A DNA stretch of 64,000 bases from Pelagibius sp. (GTDB taxonomy: Bacteria; Pseudomonadota; Alphaproteobacteria; Kiloniellales; Kiloniellaceae): the NCBI RefSeq assembly GCF_028289705.1, contig NZ_JANQOI010000155.1:1-64000 (forward strand), given 5' to 3'. The notes under the pieces were generated by a model. It worked only from the letters and a program-made list of their open reading frames with translations, was not told the DNA's origin and ran no database searches. Below are positions 8,592 through 17,372 of the stretch, piece after piece. A program made the position numbers and the translations under genes. Numbering within the stretch: the stretch's first letter is position 1; the number at the start of each line of letters is the position of its first letter.

Positions 8592-9317
8592 ATGATGTAC
8601 GAGGCTGCGCACCGGGGGAGAGAGGCGGACAAGCCGGAACGGGCGGGGCCCTCTGCGCCCACCAACCTGGGCGACCTGCGCTACCGCGCCCTGATGGGCC
8701 AGAAAGCCTGGGAGGCCCTGGCCCCGGACGTCCGCCGGCGCTTCAGCCATCGCCTCGCCGCCGGCGAGAGCCTGGTCTACAGCGGCCAGATCGTCGAAAC
8801 CCGCCTCAGCGGGTTCGGCCGGCTACTGGTGACGGCGGCCCGGCTGATCGGCGGGCCCTTTCCGCTGCGCGCCTATGGTGCCGGCGAACCGACGGTGGTG
8901 ACGGTCACCGAAGACAAGGCCAGCCAGGGCCAGTTCTGGACCCGCCTCTACGGCTGGGGCCGGGGCTTTCCGCAGATCGTCCACAGCTCCAAGCGCTTCG
9001 CCGGCCCTACCGGGCTTGAGGAATACGTCGGCTGCGGCGTGGGTGTCGCGCTCACCCTGCACGAGGAGGGCGGCGCCCTGGTGTTCCGCAGCGCCGGCTA
9101 CTTCCTCTCGATCCTGGGCCGGCGCCTGCGGCTACCGGCCTGGTTCAGCCCGGGTGACCTCAGGGTCTGCCACCGCGACCTCGATGGCGGGCGCTTTCTC
9201 TTCGAACTGACCCTCGATCATCCGCGTTTCGGCTGCCTGCTGAGCCAGACCGCGCTGTTCCGCGACCAGGAGGCGGCGACCAATCCTGCAGATCCTGCAG
9301 AGGAGATCAGGGTATGA
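8592..9317 (+). CDS. DUF4166 domain-containing protein
   Basis: 241 residues, soluble by sequence. After an N-terminal tail the body matches DUF4166: LAPDVRRRFSHRL, QIVETRLSGFGRLL, GPFPLRAY, then a beta-rich stretch WTRLYGWGRGFPQIVHSSKR and a C-terminal FELTLDHPRFGCLLSQ. Function is unknown. DUF4166 is often next to or fused with TIGR01777-type epimerases, and here the SDR gene starts within the stop codon (ATGA overlap at 9314-9317), so the two are translationally coupled. The GbsR-type regulator upstream and O2 suggest induction by an unknown signal. Confidence 0.82.
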   Translation: MMYEAAHRGREADKPERAGPSAPTNLGDLRYRALMGQKAWEALAPDVRRRFSHRLAAGESLVYSGQIVETRLSGFGRLLVTAARLIGGPFPLRAYGAGEPTVVTVTEDKASQGQFWTRLYGWGRGFPQIVHSSKRFAGPTGLEEYVGCGVGVALTLHEEGGALVFRSAGYFLSILGRRLRLPAWFSPGDLRVCHRDLDGGRFLFELTLDHPRFGCLLSQTALFRDQEAATNPADPAEEIRV

Positions 9318-10873
9318 CCGATCCGCTGCTGTGGAGCCTCCTTGCCGTCCAGATTCTCTTGGGCCTTGTCGACACGCTCTATCATCACGAGCTGACGCAA
9401 CGCCTGGCCTGGCGCGGCAGCCAGCGGCGGGAGCTTGCCCTGCACGGCAGCCGCAACCTGCTTTACGCCGGGCTGTTCCTGACCCTCGCCTGGCTGCAGC
9501 CCCGGGGCATCTGGGCGATGGTCCTGATCGCGGTGCTGCTCGCCGAGAGCCTGATCACGCTCTGGGATTTCGTCGAGGAAGACCGCACCCGCAGCCTGCC
9601 GGCCAGCGAACGGGTCCTTCACAGTCTGATGGCCATCAACTTCGGCGCCATCCTGGTCCTGCTGCTGCCGCTCCTCTTCGCCTGGGCCGGGGCGGAGAGC
9701 GCCCTCCCGCCGGTTTCCTATGGGCTCTGGAGCCTGTTCCTGACCGCGGCGGCCTTGGGGGTCTTCCTCTTCGGCCTGCGCGACTTGATGGCCGCGCGGC
9801 GGGCGCCCGCGCTGCGATCGGACGATCCGCAGGAGATCTGGGAGGGCGGCCTTTGGGATGGCGGCCTTTGGGATGGCGGCGGAACACGGCGGCACATCCT
9901 GGTGACCGGGGGCACCGGCTTCATCGGCCGCCGCCTGATCGCAGCCCTGGTGGCCCGGGGTCAGGCGGTGACCCTCCTCACCCGCGATGCCCGCCGCGCA
10001 GCGACTCTTCCGACACCGCTGCGCATCGTGACCGACCTGGATCAGATCGATGCCGGGGAGCGCATCGACGCCATCGTCAACCTGGCCGGTGAGCCGGTGG
10101 CCTCGGGCCTTTGGACCGCGAAGAAGAAGCGGCGCATCCTGCGGTCCCGGCAGAAGGGCACGCGCCGGGTGATCGCCCTGATCGCCCGCCTGACCCGCAA
10201 GCCGGAGGTTTTGGTGAACGCCTCGGCCATCGGCTGGTACGGTCTGCGCGGCGACGAGAAACTCCGCGAGACCGACGACGGCCGCCCCTGCTTCACCCAG
10301 GAGGTCTGCAGCGCCTGGGAACGCGAAGTCCTGAAGGCCCGCGCGCAGGGGGTGCGCGTGGTGCGTCTGCGCATCGGCCTGGTTCTGGGGCACGAGGGCG
10401 GCCTGCTGGCCAGCCTGCTGCCGTCTTTCGAATTCGGGCTGGGCGCGCGCCTCGGCGACGGACAGCAATGGATGTCGTGGATCGAACGGGACGACCTGGT
10501 GCGCCTGATCCTCCTGGCCATCGCCGACCGCAGCCTCGCCGGCGCAGTGAACGGCACCGCCCCGAACCCCGCACGTAACCGCGACTTCACCAAGGCGCTG
10601 GGCCGCGCCCTCGGGCGCCCGGCGGTGCTGGTCGCCCCGGCGCGCCCGCTGCGGATTCTCCTAGGCGACTTCGCCGAGGAGGTGCTGCTGGGCGGCCAGC
10701 GGGTCCTGCCCGCGAAGGCCGAGGCCCATGGTTTCGTGTTCCGCCATCCCAGGCTGGACGGCGCGCTGGAGAAGGCCCTGGGCCGGCAACTCTCCTGGCG
10801 CGGCAGGGAGACTTCGATCAAGGCAATCCGCCAAGGCCACGGCCAAAACACGGTGAACCGGGAGATGTTCTAG
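9314..10873 (+). CDS. membrane domain fused to TIGR01777-family SDR epimerase
   Basis: 519 residues in two parts. Residues 1-165 carry about four hydrophobic helices (LLWSLLAVQILLGLVDTLYH, GIWAMVLIAVLLAESLITLW and two more). Residues ~190-505 are a Rossmann NAD(P)-binding SDR starting ILVTGGTGFIGRRLIAALV, with VNLAGEPVASGLW, a catalytic-type ASAIGWYG and a C-terminal EEVLLGGQRVLPAKA typical of the DUF1731 end of TIGR01777 proteins. The linker at about 178-188 holds two copies of GLWDG encoded by a 15-bp tandem repeat. Substrate unknown; the membrane anchor suggests a lipid or quinone-like substrate, but that is a guess. Confidence 0.85.
   Translation: MTDPLLWSLLAVQILLGLVDTLYHHELTQRLAWRGSQRRELALHGSRNLLYAGLFLTLAWLQPRGIWAMVLIAVLLAESLITLWDFVEEDRTRSLPASERVLHSLMAINFGAILVLLLPLLFAWAGAESALPPVSYGLWSLFLTAAALGVFLFGLRDLMAARRAPALRSDDPQEIWEGGLWDGGLWDGGGTRRHILVTGGTGFIGRRLIAALVARGQAVTLLTRDARRAATLPTPLRIVTDLDQIDAGERIDAIVNLAGEPVASGLWTAKKKRRILRSRQKGTRRVIALIARLTRKPEVLVNASAIGWYGLRGDEKLRETDDGRPCFTQEVCSAWEREVLKARAQGVRVVRLRIGLVLGHEGGLLASLLPSFEFGLGARLGDGQQWMSWIERDDLVRLILLAIADRSLAGAVNGTAPNPARNRDFTKALGRALGRPAVLVAPARPLRILLGDFAEEVLLGGQRVLPAKAEAHGFVFRHPRLDGALEKALGRQLSWRGRETSIKAIRQGHGQNTVNREMF
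9848..9877 (+). repeat. 15-bp tandem duplication in the linker of the SDR fusion gene
   Basis: Two exact copies of ggcctttgggatggc (9848-9862, 9863-9877) encode the repeated GLWDG in the linker between membrane and SDR domains. In-frame slippage here would change linker length without breaking the protein. Confidence 0.85.
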
Positions 10874-11031
10874 CGGTCCAGCGGTTCCGCCCAATAGCTT
10901 TGCTTGTGGCCACGCGCCGTCAGTTCCTCGACTCGCCGGGCGGCCTCGGCCTGCGACAGGCCCTCAGCGACGACGAAGCGGTTGCCGTTGTCGTCCTCGC
11001 GCATCACCCGCCATGCTCGCTCTTCACCCAT
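10870..11031 (-). CDS. 53-residue conserved-looking small protein
   Basis: Short frame beginning MGEERAWRVMREDDNGNRF and ending SYWAEPLDR. The body VAEGLSQAEAARRVEELTAR has alternating strand-helix character like a half SPOR domain. ATG 11031 has a good aggcgg ribosome site. The start is 6 nt from the stop of the AEC transporter gene, so they should share a transcript. Its TAG overlaps the stop of the convergent SDR gene at 10870-10873. Coding bias (third-position GC) and the tight packing support a real gene; function unknown. Confidence 0.68.
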   Translation of the reverse strand: MGEERAWRVMREDDNGNRFVVAEGLSQAEAARRVEELTARGHKQSYWAEPLDR

Positions 11032-11037
11032 CGCCGC

Positions 11038-11988
11038 CTAGCCGATCCCCAGGATGACGAACAGCAGTGAGAGGGTGGCAAGAGAGACTACGGTGGAGAT
11101 CATGATCACCGCGGTCGAGCGCTGGATGTAGAGGCCGTACTGCTGGGCCAGCACGAAGACCAGCGCGCCGGTGGGCAGGGCCGACTGGACCAGCGCGCCC
11201 GCCGCCCAGACCGGGTCCATGGTGAAGACATGGAAGGCCAGCCACCAGGTCACCAGGGGCTGCACCAGGAGCTTCAGCAGCACCAGCCAACTGACTTCGG
11301 TCATGCCGGCGGTGAACGACTTGCCGACCATGAAGAGGCCGATGGCGAAGAGCGCGCAGGGGCCGGCCGCCGCGCCGAGGATGTCGCAGAAGGTGGCGAC
11401 CGCCTTGGGCACCGGGATGCCGAAGCCAGAAGCCGCCAGTCCGGCCACCGCCGAAATCACCAGCGGCGAGCGCAGAATGCCGGCCAGCACTCCGCGCAGC
11501 ACCGTCAGGCCGCCCTTGCCCTGATGCACGTCGAGCTCCAGCAGGGCGATGGCGACCGCCATGATGACCGCGCCATTCAGGATGGTGGTGATGATGGCGG
11601 GCAGCATGCCGGCCTCGCCGAAGGCCAGCATCAATAGCGGGATGCCCATGTAGCCGGTGTTGGAGAAGATCGCCGAAAGCCCGGCCAGCCCCAGCGCCCC
11701 CAGGCGGTTGGGAAAGGCGACACGCGCCACCACGAAGGCCAGCGCGAAGGTGACGGCCACGCCGCCGCCATAGGCCGCCAGGAAGGGCAGATTGAAGACC
11801 TGGTCCAGCGACACCCGGGCCATGGAGACGAAGAACAGCGCCGGCAGGGCGATGAAGTAGACGAAGCGGTTCAGCGCCTCGCTGCTCTCGTTTCCCAGGA
11901 TGCGGAAGCGCCCGCAGGCATAGCCGGCCAGCATGATCGCGAAGACCGGAAAGACGACGTTCAGGATGGGGCCCATGGCGCGGACCAT
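11038..11988 (-). CDS. AEC family (auxin efflux carrier-like) transporter
   Basis: About 316 residues, ten predicted membrane helices, opening with MGPILNVVFPVFAIMLAGYA. The first five-helix half carries NRFVYFIALPALFF, and a second five-helix half follows a hydrophilic loop (DVHQGKGGLTVLRG). Family members export or take up organic anions such as malate; substrate is not predictable here. ATG 11988 has gggcgg in front; ATG 11976 is an alternative. The 53-residue gene follows at once. Confidence 0.88.
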   Translation of the reverse strand: MVRAMGPILNVVFPVFAIMLAGYACGRFRILGNESSEALNRFVYFIALPALFFVSMARVSLDQVFNLPFLAAYGGGVAVTFALAFVVARVAFPNRLGALGLAGLSAIFSNTGYMGIPLLMLAFGEAGMLPAIITTILNGAVIMAVAIALLELDVHQGKGGLTVLRGVLAGILRSPLVISAVAGLAASGFGIPVPKAVATFCDILGAAAGPCALFAIGLFMVGKSFTAGMTEVSWLVLLKLLVQPLVTWWLAFHVFTMDPVWAAGALVQSALPTGALVFVLAQQYGLYIQRSTAVIMISTVVSLATLSLLFVILGIG

Positions 11989-12152
11989 GCCGCCCGGGAT
12001 GCGGGCTGTCGAGCGCAAATGCGGCGCTCTTACCTTGCGCTTTCTGCGGGCTTGACGCTGCCGCCGCGGCCTGCCTAGTCTCTGCCGCCGCCGGGCCCGG
12101 CGTGTCGCTCGGAAGCCCCGTCAATCCGCATTCATCGAGAAGCGAAGCCCCC

Positions 12153-12557
12153 ATGTCCCAACATCACACGGCCCTCGTCTACACCATGGTTCTGGTCTCT
12201 GCAGCAGACCGCGAAATGACCGACTCCGAGCTGATGACCATTGGCGACACGGTGAAGCACCTGCCGATTTTCGCCGACTACGACCTGGACCAGTTGCCGA
12301 AGGCGGCCCAAGCCTGCGCCGAACTGCTGTCGCAGGAGAACGGGCTGGAGGCCGTACTGGCCTTCATCATCGAGAACCTGCCCGCCAAGCTCTCGGAAAC
12401 CGCCTACGCCATCGCCCTCGACGTCGCCGCGGCCGATGCCGCTGTGAGCCAGGAGGAGCTGCGCCTCTTGGAGCTGCTGCGCCACCGCCTGCAGGTGGGC
12501 CGGCTGCCCGCCGCCGCCATCGAGCGCGGCACCCGGGCCCGCAACATGCGTCTCTAG
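12153..12557 (+). CDS. TerB-like tellurite resistance family protein
   Basis: 134 residues, all-helical. HHTALVYTMVLVSAADREMT at the N-terminus and AYAIALDVAAADAAVSQEEL near residue 85 are the two repeated TerB-type segments with acidic residues that could bind metal. The fold is shared by tellurite-resistance TerB and many uncharacterised cytoplasmic proteins, so a role in tellurite resistance should not be assumed. ATG 12153 is preferred over an upstream start at 12102 because the upstream residues (SPVNPHSSRSEA) are not family-like. Divergent from the AEC gene. Confidence 0.82.
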   Translation: MSQHHTALVYTMVLVSAADREMTDSELMTIGDTVKHLPIFADYDLDQLPKAAQACAELLSQENGLEAVLAFIIENLPAKLSETAYAIALDVAAADAAVSQEELRLLELLRHRLQVGRLPAAAIERGTRARNMRL

Positions 12558-12787
12558 GGACCTGATCCCTCCTCACCGCATCTCCGAAATTCGGCACAAA
12601 CGAGCATGATGATTCGCCGGCAGTCGCCGGCGGATATCCTTTTGGAGTCTACGAAGGAGGTAGCAGCACTCCCCCGAATAGGCTGCTAACTTATTGATTT
12701 ATTAATGTTATTCTGTTGAGCTTTTAGGCGCAGGTGGGCAAGCTTGATCCCTGTCGGGTCCCGAGGGACGGTGAGATAGGAGGGAAG
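12558..12787 (+). other. intergenic region upstream of usg
   Basis: 230 bp. Contains an AT-rich stretch at about 12690-12725 (cttattgatttattaatgtt) that could hold the usg promoter. A 7-bp inverted repeat tagcagc/gctgcta (12661 and 12682) follows directly on a perfect aaggagg at 12655. A 27-codon frame at 12606-12689 spans this area; nothing supports its expression. Confidence 0.4.
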
Positions 12788-13051
12788 ATGAGCGATCTTG
12801 CACTGCAGTTGAACGACTACCGGCTGACCACGGCAGAGATCCTTTACCATCTGCCGGATCATCCGACCCTGCTGCAGACCTATATCTGGCAGGAATACGA
12901 TCTGGCCCCGCGCTACCCCGAACTGCACAAGTTCCTGGAGTTCTGGACCCGTAACCTCGACGGGCCCCTGCATTCGGTGAAAGTGGCCAACATTCCCATC
13001 ATCTCCCCGCCGGAAACCCGCTTCGCCGCCTGCTGCCTGACCCTGCAGTAA
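12788..13051 (+). CDS. usg: Usg family protein
   Basis: 87 residues. The segments YRLTTAEILYHLPDHPTLLQ, WQEYDLAPRYPELHKFLEFW and GPLHSVKVA are the conserved core of the Usg family, a small alphaproteobacterial family first noted near trp genes and without a known activity. ATG 12788 has an aggagggaag ribosome site; the frame is also open further upstream but without family similarity. No trp gene is adjacent here, so the gene stands alone between the TerB-like gene and ctaA. Confidence 0.9.
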   Translation: MSDLALQLNDYRLTTAEILYHLPDHPTLLQTYIWQEYDLAPRYPELHKFLEFWTRNLDGPLHSVKVANIPIISPPETRFAACCLTLQ

Positions 13052-13198
13052 GCGCCCGCCGCAACCGCCGCCCTGAAGCCCCCGTGCCGACCTGCGGCGC
13101 GGCAGAAGGCCGCAGCTATCCAGTTCCGGCCGCCTCCCTCTCCTCCTGATCCGTCCGGACGCTTGGCCTGATGGCGTCTCGCCACTAGGTTAGCGTCG

Positions 13199-14281
13199 AT
13201 GACCACCGCCACACCCCTTGCCTACAGCGCCGCGCGCCGCGCCTCGAGCGGCCGTGCCGTCGGCCTCTGGCTGCTCGGCTGCTGCGCCATGGTGTTGGCC
13301 ATGGCGGTCATCGGCGCCATCACCCGGCTCACCGAATCGGGGCTTTCGATCATGGAGTGGGCGCCCATCAGCGGCGCCCTGCCGCCCCTCAGCCAGGCCG
13401 AGTGGCAGCGCCTCTTCGATCTCTACCGGCAGATCCCGGAGTACCGGGAGGTGAACGCCGGCATGTCTCTCGCCGAGTTCAAGACCATCTTCTGGTGGGA
13501 GTACATCCACCGTCTCTGGGGCCGCCTCATCGGCCTGGTCTTTGCCCTGCCGTTCCTCTGGTTCTGGATCACCGGGCGGCTGGACAAGCGCCTCACGAAG
13601 CTGCTGCTGATCGCTCTATTGCTCGGCGGTCTGCAGGGCCTGCTCGGCTGGTTCATGGTCGCCAGTGGCTTCGGCGAGCGCACCGACGTCAGCCAGTACC
13701 GTCTCGTCGCCCACCTCGCCCTGGCGCTGGTCATCTACGGCTATCTCTTCTGGCTGGCGCTGGGCCAGTTGCGGCCGCAACCGGTGACAACAGCCGATCC
13801 GGCAATCGCAGGACTGCGGCGGGCCGGCCTCGCCTTGCTGGCGCTCGTCGCCCTGACCATTCTCTCCGGCGGTTTCGTCGCCGGCCTCAACGCGGGTCTC
13901 GTCTACAACAGCTTTCCCCTGATGGACGGCGACCTGGTGCCGGCGGGCTATGGCATGCTGGCGCCCTGGTACCTGAACCTCTTCGAGAACCACGCCGCCG
14001 TGCAGTTCAATCACCGCCTGCTGGCGGTGGTCTCCGTGGGCTTTGCCCTCCTGGTCTGGCTTTGGTCGTTGCGCTGCATGCTGCCGCCGGCGGCACGCGG
14101 CGGCTTTGCCGTCCTGGCCCTCCTGGTGCTCTGTCAACTGGCGCTCGGCATCGTGACGCTGCTGCTGGTGGTGCCGGTCTGGGCCGCGGCGGCCCATCAA
14201 GCCGGCGCCATCCTGGTGCTGACGGCACTCATCTGGTGCCTCTACCACCTGCGCCCGCAAACTCAGGGCGGGGCGTCGTGA
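13199..14281 (+). CDS. ctaA: heme A synthase (COX15/CtaA)
   Basis: 360-residue integral membrane protein that oxidises heme O to heme A for aa3-type cytochrome c oxidase. Visible features are MAVIGAITRLTESGLSIMEW (first helix), YIHRLWGRLIG and QYRLVAHLALAL (heme-binding histidines), GGFVAGLNAGLVYNSFPLMD, FNHRLLAV and AAHQAGAILVL. Eight helices, and the length matches the long alphaproteobacterial/mitochondrial type. The stop overlaps the GTG start of the CobW GTPase gene by 4 bp, so the two are coupled. Confidence 0.95.
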   Translation: MTTATPLAYSAARRASSGRAVGLWLLGCCAMVLAMAVIGAITRLTESGLSIMEWAPISGALPPLSQAEWQRLFDLYRQIPEYREVNAGMSLAEFKTIFWWEYIHRLWGRLIGLVFALPFLWFWITGRLDKRLTKLLLIALLLGGLQGLLGWFMVASGFGERTDVSQYRLVAHLALALVIYGYLFWLALGQLRPQPVTTADPAIAGLRRAGLALLALVALTILSGGFVAGLNAGLVYNSFPLMDGDLVPAGYGMLAPWYLNLFENHAAVQFNHRLLAVVSVGFALLVWLWSLRCMLPPAARGGFAVLALLVLCQLALGIVTLLLVVPVWAAAAHQAGAILVLTALIWCLYHLRPQTQGGAS

Positions 14282-15357
14282 CCGAAGCGCCGCAGCAGGG
14301 TTTGGAAATCCCAGAGGAGCCGCTGGCGGTCTCGGTGCTCACGGGCTTTCTCGGCAGCGGCAAGACGACGCTGCTGCGCCACCTGCTGGCGCATCCGGCG
14401 ATGGACGAGACGGCGGTGATCGTCAACGAGTTCGGCGAGATCGGCCTCGACCACCTGCTGGTGGAACAGGCCACGGAAGACACCGTGCTGCTGAACAGCG
14501 GCTGCCTCTGCTGCACCGTGCGCGGCGATCTGGTGGCCGGCATGCGCGACCTCTTCAAACGGCGGGTGAACCGCGAGGTGCCGCCCTTCAAGCGTCTGGT
14601 CATCGAGACCACGGGCCTCGCCGATCCGGCGCCGATCCTGCAGACCCTGATGACCGATCCCCTGCTTTCCAGCCGCTTTCGCCTGGACGGGGTGATCACC
14701 ACGGTCGACGCCGTCAACGGCGATGCGACCTTGGACCGGCAGCCGGAGTCGGTGAAGCAGGCGGCGGTCGCCGACCGCATCCTCTTGACCAAGAGCGATA
14801 TCGCCGAGGCGGAGAGGCGCGGCGCCCTCGAGCAGCGCCTGAAGGGCCTGAACCCGGCGGCACCGATCTATGAGTCCGTCCAGGGCGTGATCGATCCAGG
14901 CCTGCTGTTCAACGCCGGGCTCTACGATCCGGAGAAGAAAAGCCCGGACGTGCGGGCCTGGCTGAAGGCCGAGGCCTATGATCACGACGGGCACCACCAT
15001 CACGGTCATCATCACGACGTGAACCGCCACGACGAGTCGATCCGTGCCTTCTGCCTGAGCTACGACAAGCCGCTGGACTGGGACCGCTTCAATTCCTGGG
15101 TGGAGATGCTGATCACCCTCTACGGCGGCAACATTCTGCGCATCAAGGGCCTGCTGAACGTCGCCGGGGTGGAGCAGCCCATCGTGATCCACGGCGTGCA
15201 GCACGTCTTCCATCCGCCGGCGCGGCTGGAGGCCTGGCCCGACGAGTCGCGGGAGTCCCGCCTCGTCTTCATCGTCCGCGATCTGAAACCGGAGATGTTC
15301 GAGCACACCCTGAAGGCCTTCAACGAAGACTCCACGGCACCGCTGACGACAGAATAA
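14278..15357 (+). CDS. CobW/COG0523-family GTPase, putative metallochaperone
   Basis: 359 residues. Walker A is GFLGSGKTTLLRHLL near residue 23; the family signature GCLCC is at about 76 (LLNSGCLCCTVRGDL); ETTGLADPAPI is the switch region; LLTKSD replaces the usual NKxD. A His-rich stretch (HDGHHHHGHHHD) near 240 can bind Zn, Ni or Co. The C-terminal CobW_C domain runs from about 255. These proteins deliver metals, usually zinc, under limitation. GTG start at 14278 overlaps the ctaA stop (GTGA). Coupling to heme A synthase may point to oxidase assembly, which is inference. Confidence 0.9.
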   Translation: MTEAPQQGLEIPEEPLAVSVLTGFLGSGKTTLLRHLLAHPAMDETAVIVNEFGEIGLDHLLVEQATEDTVLLNSGCLCCTVRGDLVAGMRDLFKRRVNREVPPFKRLVIETTGLADPAPILQTLMTDPLLSSRFRLDGVITTVDAVNGDATLDRQPESVKQAAVADRILLTKSDIAEAERRGALEQRLKGLNPAAPIYESVQGVIDPGLLFNAGLYDPEKKSPDVRAWLKAEAYDHDGHHHHGHHHDVNRHDESIRAFCLSYDKPLDWDRFNSWVEMLITLYGGNILRIKGLLNVAGVEQPIVIHGVQHVFHPPARLEAWPDESRESRLVFIVRDLKPEMFEHTLKAFNEDSTAPLTTE

Positions 15358-15359
15358 AC

Positions 15360-15791
15360 CTAGTTCGCCTCGTTCCACTTGCGGGCGAGGCGGGCGCTGC
15401 GCCGCGTGAAAGCGGTGAACCACTCCTCGAAGGCCCGCCGGTCGCCGCCGCGCCAGCCGTCGGTGAAGATCCGGGGTACGTCGTCCTCGCGGATCACCTT
15501 GACGGAAACGACGGCGGGATGGGCCGGATGGGAAGGCGTGGTGAAAAACAGGACCGTGCTTTCCGTCGCCAGTTCGACCCGCAGCAGGCTGCCGTCCTGG
15601 ACCTTCATGCCGCCCTTCTCGCCGGTGGCATCTTTCAGCATCTTCTGAAATGCCTCTTCGCCGATGGGCGTCACCGAGCCCACCGTCGACGAGGCGGTCC
15701 CGCCGGAGCCTGCCTCGGCCGGCGCCACTGCAACCACCATCGCGGCCAGAAACAGCAATGCCTGGCCGAGCCTTCCCCTTCGCCCCATCAC
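15360..15791 (-). CDS. secreted protein of unknown function
   Basis: 143 residues with a signal peptide (RRGRLGQALLFLAAMVVAVA, cleavage near APAEA). The mature part has a helical segment FQKMLKDATGEKGGMKVQDG, a beta-rich middle (VLFFTTPSHPAHPAVVSVKV) and a basic, helical C-terminus (AFTRRSARLARKWNEAN). No family recognised. It is convergent with the CobW gene, with only 2 bp between stops, and looks monocistronic. Confidence 0.7.
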   Translation of the reverse strand: MMGRRGRLGQALLFLAAMVVAVAPAEAGSGGTASSTVGSVTPIGEEAFQKMLKDATGEKGGMKVQDGSLLRVELATESTVLFFTTPSHPAHPAVVSVKVIREDDVPRIFTDGWRGGDRRAFEEWFTAFTRRSARLARKWNEAN

Positions 15792-16186
15792 CGGAATTCC
15801 TTCCGTTCGAACTTAGTCGTATCGACTAGCACTGCGGTCCTTTAGGAAGGGTGAATACCCGGATCTTAACGATGGTCTGGTCACGCTGAACAGGACCTGC
15901 AAAACCCTAAGGCGAGACAACCACCACCAGGTCGTGGGGCTCTACGCGGCTGCCGGCGGCGGCCACCACCTCTCTGACACGACCGGCGGTCTCGGCGAAA
16001 ACGGCGGCAACACCTTCTCCGCACCTCGACCTCACGCATATGGATCTTCTGAAAGGTAATTGAAAAAACAATACATTTACTCAACTTTTACGAGACATAG
16101 TCGAATAGGGTGTTGTAGGATTTCGAAGGCGAGGTCTGCTCAAAGAGTCCTTGCCGATTTCGAACACCAGACCTGGGGAGGTATCT
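15792..16186. other. 395-bp intergenic region with pyc remnant
   Basis: Holds the promoter side of the secreted-protein gene (left), the 91-bp pyc remnant (15917-16007) and AT-richer DNA from about 16030 that leads into the EEP gene (gaggt ribosome site at 16178). No other gene is visible. Confidence 0.6.
15907..16007 (-). pseudogene. remnant of the pyruvate carboxylase 3' end
   Basis: 15917-16007 matches 17392-17482, the last codons of pyc, over 91 bp with six mismatches (93%) and in the same orientation. On the minus strand the pyc frame is kept (AVFAETAGRV, one Ser-to-Arg change, EVVAAAGSRVEPHDLVVVV) and then runs into Ser-Pro-stop at 15907. The biotin-attachment lysine region just upstream in pyc is absent. 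It looks like a leftover of the ancestral pyc end separated by insertion of the EEP segment, or a copy made during it. Confidence 0.82.
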
Positions 16187-17182
16187 ATGTTTCATGGAGA
16201 TATCGAACCGCATGTCGCTCGTGGACTTCAGATCCTGCGCGAGCGGATCGATGAAGAGGGTATACCGCCGTCGAAATTGGACGAGAGTCTCAACATCGCG
16301 ACATGGAACATCCGAGATTTCGGGAAAGAAAAAAGTGGCAACCTACGCAGCGAAGCTGCAATTCACTACATCGCAGAGATCATGTATCAGTTCGACTTGA
16401 TCGCTATCACAGAACTGCGCGACAACTTGTCCGATCTGCGCCGGGTGATGGATATTCTCGGACCCTACTGGCAGGTCGTTTTTTCCGACTTCAACTCCGA
16501 TCGAGCTGGCAACCGCGAAAGGGTCGGCTACCTCTTCGACAAGCGTGCCGCCGTGTTCACAGGGCTTGCAGCCGAGGCCGAACCGCCCCGAAAGAAAAAT
16601 CCAGAAACCGGAGACTATGAGTCAACCATCGAGTGGTGGCGTTCGCCCTATATGGCCTCGTTTCGGGCCGGTAACTTCGACTTCACGCTCTTGACCGCAC
16701 ACATCCGTTGGGGCAGCGGCGCGAGTGCACGGATCAAGCCGCTCAAGACCCTGGCAAAGTGGATCGACAAACGTCAGAGGGATCGGCACGTTTTCGACAA
16801 GGACATCCTCGTCATGGGCGACTTCAATATTCCAAAGGTCGACGACGACTTGTTCGACGCGATCACCTCAAAAGGCCTTGCCATTCCCCGCGGACTCCGA
16901 GGCACGGACCACGGATCAAATCTGGCTCGGACCAAGCACTACGACCAAATTCTCCATCATCCCCGGCACACCAATCTGGAGAATTCGGTTGGGGGCATCT
17001 TGGATTTCTATCGCGGCAATTGGCGTGACCTGTTCCCGCAGGCTCACTATCCGGATATGAGCAAGACCGACTTTACGTACCAGCTGTCGGATCATCTACC
17101 GCTGTGGATTCAGATCGACACCTGGACCGAAGATGAGGAACTGGATCAAATCCTGAATCCGCCGCCGGGAGGGGCCGGGTGA
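16187..17182 (+). CDS. endonuclease/exonuclease/phosphatase (DNase I-fold) protein
   Basis: 331 residues. The EEP fold motifs are in order: LNIATWNIRDFG (~37, metal-site Asn), IAITELRD (~81, catalytic Glu), TAHIRWG (~170), DILVMGDFNIP (~203, Asp/Asn) and YQLSDHLPLWI at the C-terminus (Asp-His pair). All catalytic residues are present, so phosphodiesterase activity on nucleic acid or a phospho-substrate is expected. There is no signal peptide. ATG 16187 follows ggggaggt. The gene has clearly lower GC than its neighbours and is flanked by the pyc remnant and pyc itself, consistent with recent acquisition. Confidence 0.87.
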   Translation: MFHGDIEPHVARGLQILRERIDEEGIPPSKLDESLNIATWNIRDFGKEKSGNLRSEAAIHYIAEIMYQFDLIAITELRDNLSDLRRVMDILGPYWQVVFSDFNSDRAGNRERVGYLFDKRAAVFTGLAAEAEPPRKKNPETGDYESTIEWWRSPYMASFRAGNFDFTLLTAHIRWGSGASARIKPLKTLAKWIDKRQRDRHVFDKDILVMGDFNIPKVDDDLFDAITSKGLAIPRGLRGTDHGSNLARTKHYDQILHHPRHTNLENSVGGILDFYRGNWRDLFPQAHYPDMSKTDFTYQLSDHLPLWIQIDTWTEDEELDQILNPPPGGAG

Positions 17183-17372
17183 TACTCTAGCCGCTTCGAA
17201 ACCGGCCAATCAGAAACTTTCAACACGAACGCCCGCGCGTGCCGCCGTGTCCGAAAAAAAAGTCCGCAGTGGGTGAGCTGGGGTCTCTCAACTGCAATCC
17301 GCCGAAGTCGTCGGTCGTGTGGTTTCCGGCTTTGCGACAAAGGTTGGCGAGGCCATTCATGCACCGAGACCC

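Noticed and set aside
12606..12689. 27-codon frame upstream of usg
   Set aside because: Weak ribosome site and no evidence of coding; could be a leader peptide but nothing supports it beyond an open frame.
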